Shown here piece by piece: positions 17,087 to 25,584 of a stretch of DNA of 64,000 nucleotides (its first letter is position 1; each line of letters opens with the position of its first letter). This DNA comes from Methanocorpusculaceae archaeon UBA425 (lineage in GTDB: Archaea; Halobacteriota; Methanomicrobia; Methanomicrobiales; Methanocorpusculaceae): assembly GCA_002506085.1 (NCBI GenBank), contig DAWV01000017.1:3575-67574 (forward strand). The letters run 5' to 3'. The notes beneath the pieces were generated by a model that saw nothing but the letters and a program-made list of their open reading frames with translations, made no database searches and was not told the origin of the DNA. The translations under genes and the position numbers were made by a program.

Positions 17087-17795
17087 TTTCTTCCTCCTTC
17101 CATATTCTGCTTTCTTCGCCGCCGATAATTAAAACCGAGTGCATATCCACAAGGTCGTAGTTTTCGGCAAGAGTGCCGAGAGTCGTTATGAGAACCTCTT
17201 CGCCTTCCCGATACACATTCTTTACGATACCGACCGGGGTTTCAGGGGCTTTGTATTTCAGCATAATATTCAGAGCTTTGCCGAGATTCAGCGGCCGGCC
17301 GCGGCTCTTCGGGTTATAGAGGGAAATCGGCGTGCCCATACGGGACGCGAGGTCCAGACGTTTTTCTATTACCTCCCATGGCGTCAGAAGGTCTGAAAGA
17401 CTTAAGGTCACGTAATCTCCGGATAAAGGAGAACCGAGACGGCTCGCTGCCGCAGTTGCCGCAGTAACGCCCGGGAGAACGATGACGTCCTGAGTTGGAA
17501 ACTCATGTTCGATGATTTCCAGGACAATGCTCGCCATCCCGTAAACTCCTGCATCTCCGCCGGAAACCATGGATACATTGTGGTCTGCCGCAAGGCGTGC
17601 CGCCTCACGGGCACGGTCGACCTCTTTGCCCATCGAACTTCTGATGACCTGTTTATTATTCAAAAGCGGTTCAAGCATTTCAAGATAGAATGCGTTCCCG
17701 ATAACGATATCGGATAAGGCAATCGCCTTTATTGCGGCGGGCGTCATCTGCTGCATGCTGCCCGGTCCTGTACTTACAATCCAAAGAGTTCCCAT
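17034..17795 (-). CDS. cbiH: Cobalt-precorrin-3B C17-methyltransferase CbiH
   Basis: A tetrapyrrole methylase that methylates C17 and contracts the ring in the anaerobic cobalamin pathway. The 253-residue protein has the N-terminal motif STGPGSMQQMTPAA, the central VSGGDAGVYGMAS, VLPGVTAATAAASRLG and the C-terminal IIGGEESR that typify CbiH. It starts immediately before the end of cbiG and runs 53 bases into cbiC, the longest overlap in this operon. The length is normal. Confidence 0.92.
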   Translation of the reverse strand: MGTLWIVSTGPGSMQQMTPAAIKAIALSDIVIGNAFYLEMLEPLLNNKQVIRSSMGKEVDRAREAARLAADHNVSMVSGGDAGVYGMASIVLEIIEHEFPTQDVIVLPGVTAATAAASRLGSPLSGDYVTLSLSDLLTPWEVIEKRLDLASRMGTPISLYNPKSRGRPLNLGKALNIMLKYKAPETPVGIVKNVYREGEEVLITTLGTLAENYDLVDMHSVLIIGGEESRIWKEEENVKGIITPRGYDRKYVY

Positions 17796-18665
17796 TTATT
17801 TTCCTATTGCGATAGTAACCCGCCCGTAGACGGTCTTTTTCAGTATGAGAGTGCCGGTTTTCGAGAGAGCGAGGGCACACGGCTCGGCAACCCCGCAAAG
17901 TCCGAGCATTTCTGCACGGGACCTGCTCTCCGGCACTTGTTCATTTATCGTTTCATCATCCAGAAAGATGAGATTGCCGGACAAGGAGGCAATTGCCTCA
18001 TGGAGTCCGGCTTCATGAAACTTTTTCATCGTGGTGGCATACAGTGTCACCGAATTCATCGGGATTTCTGCATCAATGCACGCCGAAGAAACGGCAGAAA
18101 GGATTTCACCGGCAGTCGTTCCAAGCCTGCATCCGATGCCGATTACAAACGGTGATTCGTTTACGAGAACCGAAACACCAGAATTTGCGACAATGATTTT
18201 CGGAGGAAGAACGCGGATAATGGGGACATCATTGTCCAAAATGGCCGCGTTCACCTCACGGGTCGAATTACGATTGACAATCGTAAGCCCGCCGGTTTTT
18301 GCCGTCTCTTCGACCGAGGGGCGACCCATAACCTCGGTCGCGGTGGAAATCACCGGTTCAATGCCCAGACCTGCAAGCTCTTTTGCAACTTCGTTTCCCC
18401 CGTGATGACCACCGAGAACCGGAATCGCGTAACGAAGGTCGGGCGTGACGATAATCACGGCAGGGTCGTGCCATTTGTCTGTTAATAGCGGAGCACAGCC
18501 GCGAACAGCAATCCCAGCCGACATGACTGCGATAATGACTTCATACTTCCCATACAGCTCGGCGAAAATCCTGTTTGAATAATCGACAAGCTCTGCATTC
18601 AGATAATTTGCGATGAGCATCCCGGATTCCCGGAATCTCGGCAGAGTGACAACAGCGATTTTCAT
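17796..18665 (-). CDS. cbiG: Cobalt-precorrin-5A hydrolase CbiG
   Basis: CbiG opens the delta-lactone of cobalt-precorrin-5A and releases acetaldehyde. The 289-residue protein shows the N-terminal domain mark MSAGIAVRGCAPLL, then PVLGGHHGGNEVAKEL, and in the C-terminal domain IGIGCRLGTTAGEI, the usual CbiG pattern, followed by LSKTGT near the end. It overlaps the cbiF stop by four bases and abuts cbiH. The length is at the lower end of the family, consistent with a compact archaeal form. Confidence 0.92.
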   Translation of the reverse strand: MKIAVVTLPRFRESGMLIANYLNAELVDYSNRIFAELYGKYEVIIAVMSAGIAVRGCAPLLTDKWHDPAVIIVTPDLRYAIPVLGGHHGGNEVAKELAGLGIEPVISTATEVMGRPSVEETAKTGGLTIVNRNSTREVNAAILDNDVPIIRVLPPKIIVANSGVSVLVNESPFVIGIGCRLGTTAGEILSAVSSACIDAEIPMNSVTLYATTMKKFHEAGLHEAIASLSGNLIFLDDETINEQVPESRSRAEMLGLCGVAEPCALALSKTGTLILKKTVYGRVTIAIGK

Positions 18666-19375
18666 CCGTAGAGGTGGGAGTTTGTGTATGCAGCGTGAAT
18701 TCCTGCAACGATATCACCGACAATTATGAGCGCTGAGCGGGTAATATCCGCATCATGGACCTTGTCCGCGATTGTTTCGATAGTGCCTTTGATAATCTGC
18801 TGGTCAGGCCACGAGGCATGATAGACCACAGCGACAGGCGTGGTCGGCGGGCGCTGAAGTTTTTTCATCACGGAGTCAATGTGCCCGGTCGAAAGAAAAA
18901 TGACCATCGTCGTACCATGGGCAGAAAGTTCTGCAATCTGGTCGGAGTCGAGGGTCTCTCCGGCAGAACGGGTGACAATGACCGATTCGGATACCCCGCG
19001 GAGGGTATATTCTGTTTGCAGCGCCGCCGCCGCCCCGAACATAGATGAAACACCCGGGATTATTTCGGCACGAATCCCTTTTGCTTCAAGGGGCGCCATC
19101 TGCTCGACGATGGAGCCGTAGATTGCCGGGTCGCCGGAGTGAAGACGAACGACGAGGCGGCACCCCCGCACGCCGTCTTCGATTACTTTTGTAATCTCCT
19201 CGAGTTTCATGCCCCAGGAATCCAGTTTCACCGATGCCGGGGATGCATTGACGAGTTCCGGATTTACGAGAGAGCCTGCGTAGATGAGAATATCAGCACG
19301 CTTCAGAAGATCCATCCCTTTGACAGTGATTAATCCGGGATCGCCGCATCCGGCACCGACGATGTAATACTTCAT
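18662..19375 (-). CDS. cbiF: Cobalt-precorrin-4 C11-methyltransferase CbiF
   Basis: A tetrapyrrole methylase adding the C11 methyl group. The 237-residue protein has the N-terminal GAGCGDPGLITVKG, the LHSGDPAIYGSIVEQ motif and IPGVSSMFGAAAAL, then VVYHASWPDQ, all in the CobM/CbiF order. It overlaps cbiL and cbiG by four bases on each side, so translation through the operon is coupled. Confidence 0.93.
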   Translation of the reverse strand: MKYYIVGAGCGDPGLITVKGMDLLKRADILIYAGSLVNPELVNASPASVKLDSWGMKLEEITKVIEDGVRGCRLVVRLHSGDPAIYGSIVEQMAPLEAKGIRAEIIPGVSSMFGAAAALQTEYTLRGVSESVIVTRSAGETLDSDQIAELSAHGTTMVIFLSTGHIDSVMKKLQRPPTTPVAVVYHASWPDQQIIKGTIETIADKVHDADITRSALIIVGDIVAGIHAAYTNSHLYG

Positions 19376-19983
19376 ACCTTCCTCGCAATCATGATACTGA
19401 AGTAGGTGGTCTTTTCAGGAAGAACATCCCGATATACTTTCTCGCCTTTCATATACATCCGTTCAACGACGATGAAATCATTGTAGCCTTCTGTTCTCAG
19501 AATCTCTGCTTTTTCACGCGGGCGGACAATCTTCATCAGAATTTTTGTTGTCGGCATGACAGGACCGTCTGTTACGAGGAATGCACCGTTCACGGGAATT
19601 TTCGCCAGGGAGGCAACGGCTGTAATCGAGCTGATGCCGGGAATCGTCTCGACGACAAGATCCGGAACCAGTTCACGGACCATTTCTGCAAGCCGGGAGA
19701 AGGTTGAGTAGTAGTTCGGATCGCCGATGAGTCCGAAGACAGCCTTGCCGGATTTTGCCGCAGAAAGGATTTTCGCCGCGTTTCTCTCCATACATCGGGT
19801 AATCTCCGCTTCATCCCGGGTCATCGGGAATTCAAGCATTACAATTTCCTTTGCATAGGGTTTGACTAACTCATGGGCCATACCCCCGGGCACAAAAACG
19901 GTGTCAGCATCTCTTAAGATGCGGATGGCTTTCAGCGTGAGGAGTTCCGGATCGCCGGGACCGAGACCGACCGCAGTCAGCAT
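19372..19983 (-). CDS. cbiL: Cobalt-precorrin-2 C20-methyltransferase CbiL
   Basis: A tetrapyrrole methylase for C20, the first methylation after cobalt insertion. The 203-residue protein starts MLTAVGLGPGDPELLTLKA and has FGLIGDPNYYSTFSRLAE and IPGISSITAVASLA, which distinguish CbiL/CobI. It is slightly shorter than bacterial CbiL (about 230). It overlaps the cbiT stop by seven bases and the cbiF start by four. Confidence 0.9.
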   Translation of the reverse strand: MLTAVGLGPGDPELLTLKAIRILRDADTVFVPGGMAHELVKPYAKEIVMLEFPMTRDEAEITRCMERNAAKILSAAKSGKAVFGLIGDPNYYSTFSRLAEMVRELVPDLVVETIPGISSITAVASLAKIPVNGAFLVTDGPVMPTTKILMKIVRPREKAEILRTEGYNDFIVVERMYMKGEKVYRDVLPEKTTYFSIMIARKV

Positions 19984-20507
19984 ATTTTTCCTCCGTGAAT
20001 GATATAAACAGGATTTATTGGCTGAAACATACTACGTTCCGTGAGATTATGTAATCTGGATATCTGGAGATGAACAGCATCAATGAAGATACCCAGCTCT
20101 TTCATGATATGAATGGCATCGACTGCCGTTTCCAGAAGGACGGCATTCACGACAATGCTCCGTGTTCCTTCCTGCTGAAGGCGTGTGAGGACTTCCCTCA
20201 GGTCGCGGCTCCCGCCAAGAAATGCACAGTCGACCGGTTTGTGCGGTGACGCAAGAAAATCAAGAGCCTCTCCGGAGAAAATCTCCACATTCATTCCCCG
20301 GCAGGTAATTTTCGTGCATTCAATGGCCTCGAGTCTTCTGTCTACTGCGTAAACATGCCCGCTCTTTGCAGCCGCTTTAGCCATCATAACCGTAACCGTG
20401 CCTGTCCCGCATCCGATATCTGCCACAGTGTCGCCAGGACAGATTTCAAGTTTTGCAAGAGATACTGCCATGACTTCCGGCTGAGTTGGTCCTCCGGGTA
20501 AATCCAT
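19977..20507 (-). CDS. cbiT: Cobalt-precorrin-6B C15-methyltransferase (decarboxylating) CbiT
   Basis: CbiT decarboxylates the C12 acetate side chain and methylates C15. The 176-residue Rossmann methyltransferase begins MDLPGGPTQPEVMAVSLAKL, the family's substrate-loop start, and has motif I VADIGCGTGTVTVMMAK and the FLGGSRDL segment. The frame opens at a TTG (20513), but the ATG at 20507 is eight bases after AGGAG. It is the first gene of the eight-gene cbi operon. A separate precorrin-6A reductase (cbiJ) is not seen in the window. Confidence 0.92.
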   Translation of the reverse strand: MDLPGGPTQPEVMAVSLAKLEICPGDTVADIGCGTGTVTVMMAKAAAKSGHVYAVDRRLEAIECTKITCRGMNVEIFSGEALDFLASPHKPVDCAFLGGSRDLREVLTRLQQEGTRSIVVNAVLLETAVDAIHIMKELGIFIDAVHLQISRLHNLTERSMFQPINPVYIIHGGKIC

Positions 20508-20659
20508 CTTCAAATCTCCTAAAATGTATTTTCTGTAAAGAAAATTTACTGTTGAATTATTTGTCGTAAGGAGATATAGAATAACTGGTTTGTGACGCAG
20601 ATGTGAAATGACCCGGAGATTATTTGCTCAGTGCGGCATACAAACGATGAGAACAACCT

Positions 20660-21526
20660 CTATTCTTGTTCAAAGAATCTGATATTCTTTTCCCGCAGGA
20701 ATTCCTTGATGATATTTACATGAACACAACGTCCCATATGGAAATAGGTGGGAGGTTTCACCGGATTATTTTTGCCCGCAGGCAGAGCCGGAACATTAAA
20801 TCCGAGATTATAGGTGTATGTGGCATTCTGCATTCCGTAAATGATTCCGTCCGCATCAAATAACGGTCCTCCGCTCTGACCGGGCAGTCCGGGCGTACTT
20901 AACTCAATTCCCTCGATTTTTCCATCCTTGCCTGCAACATGCCGGGTAAACATACCTTCGATAGGAAAACGCGGTGAACCTGCTTTTCCGGTATTCGTCC
21001 ATTCAATATCATCTTTATCAGGATTATATGCATAATTTGAATATTCTGCAAAGGGATACCCGAGTCTGCATAAGAAATCGCCCGGCCGGGCCGCATCCCC
21101 TTTTTTCGCAAAAATCGCGTGACCTGCATAGTGTCTATTGGTATACCCATCCAATTTTACAACTGCAAGATCACAGGTCTCATGAAAAAAACAGGTTACC
21201 GATGAAATGGGACTAACACAGTCGATCAGATTGTTTTTCATCTGAACCATCATGTCAGGATTATAACCGAATCTGGTTTCGATGGCTTTTTTCCTAAAAG
21301 ACGAGACATCTTTTGTCTCCGCCGTAAATTGTTCATACTTTTTATTGATTTCATCCGCCTGACTGAATAACAGGGCAACATGTTTGCAGGTCACTGCATA
21401 CCCCTCGTCATTCACAAAAAAGAGCGTGGCAATGCCTGGAAAAACATTGGTATTCGTATATTTTCTGGTAATCGTATAAAGCGGCCGGGTAAACCCGCCT
21501 ACTTTTTCAATGGCATCGGCAAACAT
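20660..21526 (-). CDS. Trypsin-like serine protease domain protein, apparently cytoplasmic
   Basis: A 288-residue chymotrypsin-fold protease-like protein. The triad is visible: His49 in VTCKHVA, Asp119 in TCDLAVVKL, and Ser218 in LPGQSGGPLFD with the oxyanion glycine. There is no signal peptide, membrane segment or PDZ domain, so it resembles neither secreted nor HtrA/DegP-type enzymes fully. It starts after a strong AAAGGAGG. It stands alone between the cbi operon and the cbiO remnant. The substrate is unknown; a stress or regulatory protease is only a guess. Confidence 0.75.
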   Translation of the reverse strand: MFADAIEKVGGFTRPLYTITRKYTNTNVFPGIATLFFVNDEGYAVTCKHVALLFSQADEINKKYEQFTAETKDVSSFRKKAIETRFGYNPDMMVQMKNNLIDCVSPISSVTCFFHETCDLAVVKLDGYTNRHYAGHAIFAKKGDAARPGDFLCRLGYPFAEYSNYAYNPDKDDIEWTNTGKAGSPRFPIEGMFTRHVAGKDGKIEGIELSTPGLPGQSGGPLFDADGIIYGMQNATYTYNLGFNVPALPAGKNNPVKPPTYFHMGRCVHVNIIKEFLREKNIRFFEQE

Positions 21527-21557
21527 AATTCCTCCTTTATTCTAAACGTCCAACAGG

Positions 21558-21645
21558 CTATACCTGTATAACCTTTACGTCAGTCCGGCTCTCCTTCGCA
21601 AACGTTTCCACCCGAAGCTCAACTCAGCCAGGCATATCGCCGACT
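21558..21645 (-). pseudogene. Fragment duplicating the 3' end of cbiO
   Basis: On the minus strand this stretch encodes VETFAKESRTDVKVIQV and a stop at 21558-21560. It matches the C-terminus of the cbiO copy at 22083 (VDMFAKESRTDVKVRRV), with nucleotide similarity extending upstream through an in-frame stop. No other part of cbiO is present. It is a left-over of a tandem duplication or rearrangement, now separated from the intact gene by the 21685 membrane-protein gene. Confidence 0.65.
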
Positions 21646-21684
21646 GGCAGGCGGGCTCGACATCATGCGCCGGGAATCCCTAAT

Positions 21685-21951
21685 TTATTTTTTGCTCATG
21701 AGCATTGAACGCATATTTTTGACCCATCGGTAATGAAGAATAAGATGAATCGCAATGAGGATGACAAACAGCGTACTTGTATAGAAGTGAAGATCATACC
21801 AGAATTGGTAACTGATATCAAGGAAATTCATCGACCCCCGACCCGATTCCAGAGGAAAATAGATCCAGAGAATATACCCGGTCACAATCGAGGCCAAAGC
21901 GGTGACGAACGCAGTGAGATCGATCCATGCATTGATCTTTGCATATTTCAT
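21685..21951 (-). CDS. Small membrane protein, DUF4405/cytochrome b561-like
   Basis: A small integral membrane protein with two hydrophobic helices and the segments TGYILWIYFP and FWYDLHFYTSTLFVILIAIH, which resemble the DUF4405 family, related to haem-binding cytochrome b membrane domains; His residues in the second helix could bind haem. The frame extends upstream to 22056, but the ATG at 21951 (MKYAKINAWIDL, 88 residues) follows GGAG by nine bases and fits the family start. It lies between a cbiO fragment and intact cbiO. A redox role is inference. Confidence 0.65.
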   Translation of the reverse strand: MKYAKINAWIDLTAFVTALASIVTGYILWIYFPLESGRGSMNFLDISYQFWYDLHFYTSTLFVILIAIHLILHYRWVKNMRSMLMSKK

Positions 21952-22082
21952 TAAATCATGCTCCACGTTACCAAGGAGATATTTTTCCAGATGACACTCT
22001 CTTTCATGAATTAATGATGGATTTTTTGCCTCAAATATATTTGTATAACGGCACAATCCATAGTGAAAACATGAAAGCCAGG

Positions 22083-23225
22083 TCAGACTCGCCTGACCTT
22101 CACGTCAGTCCTGCTCTCCTTTGCAAACATATCCACCCGTGACTCAACCCGTTCAAGCATGCCCCCGCTGGTGAGAATGAGCGAGTCCTCGCCGTTCATC
22201 GCCGAAAGAAGACACTTATCCACCACACCATGGGTATACTCAAGCATAATACCTGACTGGATACAGAATTTCCGTGACTTCGTTTCCATTGCACCGGTAT
22301 GCCATGCCGGATGTTCTGCGAGAAGACTCCTGCACGATTCTGCTGTCATACCATCCGTATCTGCAAGATATATTTTTCCGATTACAGCCGGGCCCGGACC
22401 CTCGATGAGTCTTGTCATCTCAGGAATTCCTTTCGGCGGGATGCCTGATTCGAGAATATGTCTTCTGACAAGTTCCTGATACAAATCAAGAAGTACCGGA
22501 GGTGTAATCCTCGCCTGCTTCATCAGCTCATTGTCTGCGAAAACCTCTGCCGGAGCTCCCTCGTGAAGGATGACTCCTTCCGAGAGAAGGATAACCTCGT
22601 CTGCCCATCGGTAGGCGAGCTCGACATCATGCGTCGAGAGAAGAATCGTCGTGCCTTTTTCATGGAGTTCATCAAGAAGATCCATGATTTCAGCCGCAGT
22701 CGCCGGATCTAGGGAGGCTGTCGGTTCATCCGCGACTAAAATCTCCGGATGCATGGCAAGAATTCCGGCAATTGCCACACGCTTTTTCTCTCCGCCCGAA
22801 AGATGATGGGGCGGGCGTTTTTCATATCCGTTCAGCCCGACCGCAAATAATGCATCGCGAACCCTCTCCCGAATCTCATCATCCGGGAGGTGAAGATTTG
22901 CCGGTCCGAATGCCACATCGGCAAATACGCTCGGTGCGAATATCTGTGAGTCAGAGTTCTGGAACACCATCCCCACCTTGCTTCTCACGCTCCGAAGCCC
23001 GGCTCTGTCGTACGTTACCTCCTCGTTATTTACGAGAATTTTACCCTCGTCAGGAACGAGAGTCCCATTGCACATCTGAAGAAGCGTTGTCTTTCCGGCT
23101 CCATTATGTCCGACCACGGCAACTTTCCGACCACGCCCGACCATGAATGAGATTCCTTTCAGCGATGCAGGGCAGCCCGGATACGAGAACCGGATATTTT
23201 CAAAGGTAAGTACATTATCATTCAT
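22083..23225 (-). CDS. cbiO: Second cobalt ECF ATPase CbiO with the same C-terminal extension
   Basis: A 380-residue paralogue of the CbiO at 4386. It shows Walker A GHNGAGKTT (39-47), VFQNSDSQIFAP, LSGGEKKRVAIAG, Walker B ILVADEPTASLDP and STHDVELAY. The C-terminal 130 residues share HGVVDKCLLSAMNGEDSLI and TSGGMLERVESRVDMF with the first copy, so both carry the added domain. The upstream frame is longer, but the ATG at 23225 overlaps the cbiQ stop (ATGA) and matches CbiO starts. Together with the preceding gene it energises a second metal importer. Confidence 0.9.
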   Translation of the reverse strand: MNDNVLTFENIRFSYPGCPASLKGISFMVGRGRKVAVVGHNGAGKTTLLQMCNGTLVPDEGKILVNNEEVTYDRAGLRSVRSKVGMVFQNSDSQIFAPSVFADVAFGPANLHLPDDEIRERVRDALFAVGLNGYEKRPPHHLSGGEKKRVAIAGILAMHPEILVADEPTASLDPATAAEIMDLLDELHEKGTTILLSTHDVELAYRWADEVILLSEGVILHEGAPAEVFADNELMKQARITPPVLLDLYQELVRRHILESGIPPKGIPEMTRLIEGPGPAVIGKIYLADTDGMTAESCRSLLAEHPAWHTGAMETKSRKFCIQSGIMLEYTHGVVDKCLLSAMNGEDSLILTSGGMLERVESRVDMFAKESRTDVKVRRV

Positions 23226-24154
23226 AACAAAGCCATCTCCCATACTAAAAGAGAGAGAATCACAAAAATAAACACAATCACGCATGATACAGAAAGCGGG
23301 GTGACCCTTCCGTGCTCATCGGGCAGAACCATGCAGCCGTCATAACACCGCGAGTCCATTGAGACGACGATATCCTCCCCCCTCTCCCAGGTCCTGATGA
23401 AGAGCATGGACAAAAGCATTGAAAATGCGTTGAGCCCTTCTTTCCATGTGCTGTATCCGCCGCGCATAATCTGTGCATTGTGGATACTTATCGCCTCGGC
23501 GATAAAGACAAAGATATACCGGTAGATCAGCATCGTGAGGTCGATGAAAGCCTGGGGTATTCTGATTTTCTGCAGAACGGCGAAGAGCGAGGTCATCGGC
23601 GTCGTCAGAGCGAGGAAATAGAGAGAACACATACCGGCAAAGGTTCTGGCAATAACCAGAACTGCCAGGCTGAGGGATTTTGTGGTAATCTGAACATGAA
23701 TCGTGCCGATAGTGAAGATATCGACAAGAGTATCTCCCCCTCCGGAGACGAACAGAAGCACAAGTGCTCCGGTAACCGCAAATACGATTGGAATCGTGAG
23801 AAGAGCACCATAGAGACGCGGGCTCGTCTTCGCGATAAAGAGACTTGCACATATCATTACCACTGCTATGAACAGCGGAAGATAGGGAAGGGGCGACATC
23901 ACGCTGATGACGATTGCGGAAAGACAGAACAGAAGTTTCAGCCATGCGGAAACTTTTCTGAGAGGGCTGTGGATTGCCGCATCGTCCAGGATATGTTCAT
24001 CGAAAAACGCCGGAGGTTTGGCTGCATGACGCTTGTTATTCTTCCGGGTTTTCACTTTATATATACAGATTCCCGCACCTGCCAATATACATGCCGCTAA
24101 AAGAACCGCCGCAATCTGCCCCCAGGGGCTTGGGAAACCATCCATAATCTGCAT
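23222..24154 (-). CDS. cbiQ: Second CbiQ with a CbiM-like N-terminus
   Basis: An EcfT/CbiQ-type coupling protein (310 residues from the ATG at 24154) with IPQAFIDLTMLIYRYIFVFI and the coupling motifs QIMRGGYSTWKEG and SMDSRCYDGCM. Before the CbiQ body lies an extra N-terminal helix opening MQIMDGFPSPWGQ, very like the MHIMEGFLP metal-site start of CbiM but with Gln in place of His2. The body begins after a basic linker at about residue 45. A TTG-started extension to 24196 is possible but has no ribosome site. It overlaps cbiO by ATGA and has TATA-like sequence near 24183-24205. Confidence 0.85.
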   Translation of the reverse strand: MQIMDGFPSPWGQIAAVLLAACILAGAGICIYKVKTRKNNKRHAAKPPAFFDEHILDDAAIHSPLRKVSAWLKLLFCLSAIVISVMSPLPYLPLFIAVVMICASLFIAKTSPRLYGALLTIPIVFAVTGALVLLFVSGGGDTLVDIFTIGTIHVQITTKSLSLAVLVIARTFAGMCSLYFLALTTPMTSLFAVLQKIRIPQAFIDLTMLIYRYIFVFIAEAISIHNAQIMRGGYSTWKEGLNAFSMLLSMLFIRTWERGEDIVVSMDSRCYDGCMVLPDEHGRVTPLSVSCVIVFIFVILSLLVWEMALL

Positions 24155-24243
24155 ATGAGAGAAGCACCAATACATCTGCGATAAGATATAAGTCAATATA
24201 ATGCAACTCGAAATGATATAAGGTAGGTATGAGGTAAGCGACA

Positions 24244-25545
24244 GTGATTAGTATGAAAACAAGCATCCCACGTATAATAATCGCCGGAACGCACAGCGGG
24301 TGCGGAAAAACGACCACATCGTCTGGAATCATGGCAGCCCTTCGCGCAAGGGGGCTGGTGGTCCAGCCGTTTAAAGTCGGTCCGGATTTCATCGACCCGT
24401 CTCATCACTCAGTGGTCTGCGGGAGGGCGTCGAGAAATCTCGATCCGTTCATGATGGGTGAGGATTCAGTCCGCAGTTCGTTTATTTCCGCCTGTGAAGG
24501 AGCGGATATCGCGGTCATCGAGGGAGTTATGGGTTTGTATGACGGCGTAGACGGCGGGGATATGTCAAGTTCCGCCCATGTCGCAAGAATTCTTGACGCC
24601 CCGGTTGTTCTCGTTACCGATATCAAAGGAATGAGCCGGAGTGTTCTCGCTCTGATTAAAGGGTATAAGGAGTTCGACCCGCGAATCAGATTCGCCGGCG
24701 TCATTATGACGAAGGGGGGCGGCGAAAAGCATAAGGCGATGACGACCGGGGAACTCACCGTCCCGCTTCTCGGCTGGATTCCCAGATGCGACATGCTCGC
24801 CGTCGAAAGCCGGCATCTCGGTCTGATGATGGGCAGCGAGGATTCCCGCATGAAGGATGCGGGGGCGTTTATTGAAGAGCACTGTTCGCTTGATGAACTC
24901 CTTTCCGCCGCTGCAAATACAAGTGAGATTTCCGCTGAGTCCGGCTCTGCTCAAAACGAATGCCGGGCGAGAATCGGTGTCGCTATGGACGAGGCTTTCT
25001 GTTTCTATTATCGGGACAACTTTGATTATCTCAGAAACAAAGGAGCTGAACTGGTGTTTTTTTCTCCAATACATGACCATCTCCCGGAAGCGGATGCATA
25101 TTATTTCGGCGGGGGCTATCCTGAGCTGTACGGAGAATCCCTGGCGGACTCGTTCTGCAAAACCGAGATTAAACGTGCAGCCGATTCGGGCAGACCGGTT
25201 TTCGGCGAGTGCGGCGGTCTGATGTGGCTGAATCGTTCGATTACCACACAGGATGGGAACAAATATAAGATGACCGGGCTGCTGGATGCAGACTGTATAA
25301 TGGAGAAGCGGTTTGTTGCTTTGAATTATGTTGTCGGAAAAGTGACGGAGGCGTCAATCATCCCCGCCGGGACGAATTTCCGTGGTCACGAGTTCCATTA
25401 CTCAAGAACCGTGCCCGACGCGGATGTCAGATTTTCTTTCACACTTGAGCGGGGCGATGGAATCTGTGACGGAAAAGACGGAATTACGGCAGGTTCTGTT
25501 CTTGGCGGGTATACACACATATACTTCGGTGCAACCCACAGGTAA
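24244..25545 (+). CDS. cbiA: Cobyrinate (or Ni-sirohydrochlorin) a,c-diamide synthase CbiA/CfbB
   Basis: A glutamine-dependent amidotransferase that amidates the a and c acetates. The N-terminal half has the deviant P-loop IIAGTHSGCGKTTTS and IEGVMGLYDG; the C-terminal class I glutaminase domain has YFGGGYPELYG and FGECGGLMWL with the nucleophilic Cys. The length (433 residues) is normal. GAGGT eight bases before supports the GTG at 24244; an ATG at 24253 is also possible. The cobalamin setting favours CbiA, but methanogen homologues (CfbB) act on nickel-sirohydrochlorin for F430, and one enzyme may serve both. Confidence 0.9.
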   Translation: MISMKTSIPRIIIAGTHSGCGKTTTSSGIMAALRARGLVVQPFKVGPDFIDPSHHSVVCGRASRNLDPFMMGEDSVRSSFISACEGADIAVIEGVMGLYDGVDGGDMSSSAHVARILDAPVVLVTDIKGMSRSVLALIKGYKEFDPRIRFAGVIMTKGGGEKHKAMTTGELTVPLLGWIPRCDMLAVESRHLGLMMGSEDSRMKDAGAFIEEHCSLDELLSAAANTSEISAESGSAQNECRARIGVAMDEAFCFYYRDNFDYLRNKGAELVFFSPIHDHLPEADAYYFGGGYPELYGESLADSFCKTEIKRAADSGRPVFGECGGLMWLNRSITTQDGNKYKMTGLLDADCIMEKRFVALNYVVGKVTEASIIPAGTNFRGHEFHYSRTVPDADVRFSFTLERGDGICDGKDGITAGSVLGGYTHIYFGATHR

Positions 25546-25584
25546 AATAGTTCCAGAACAAAAAGTATAATATCCGGTGTAATA

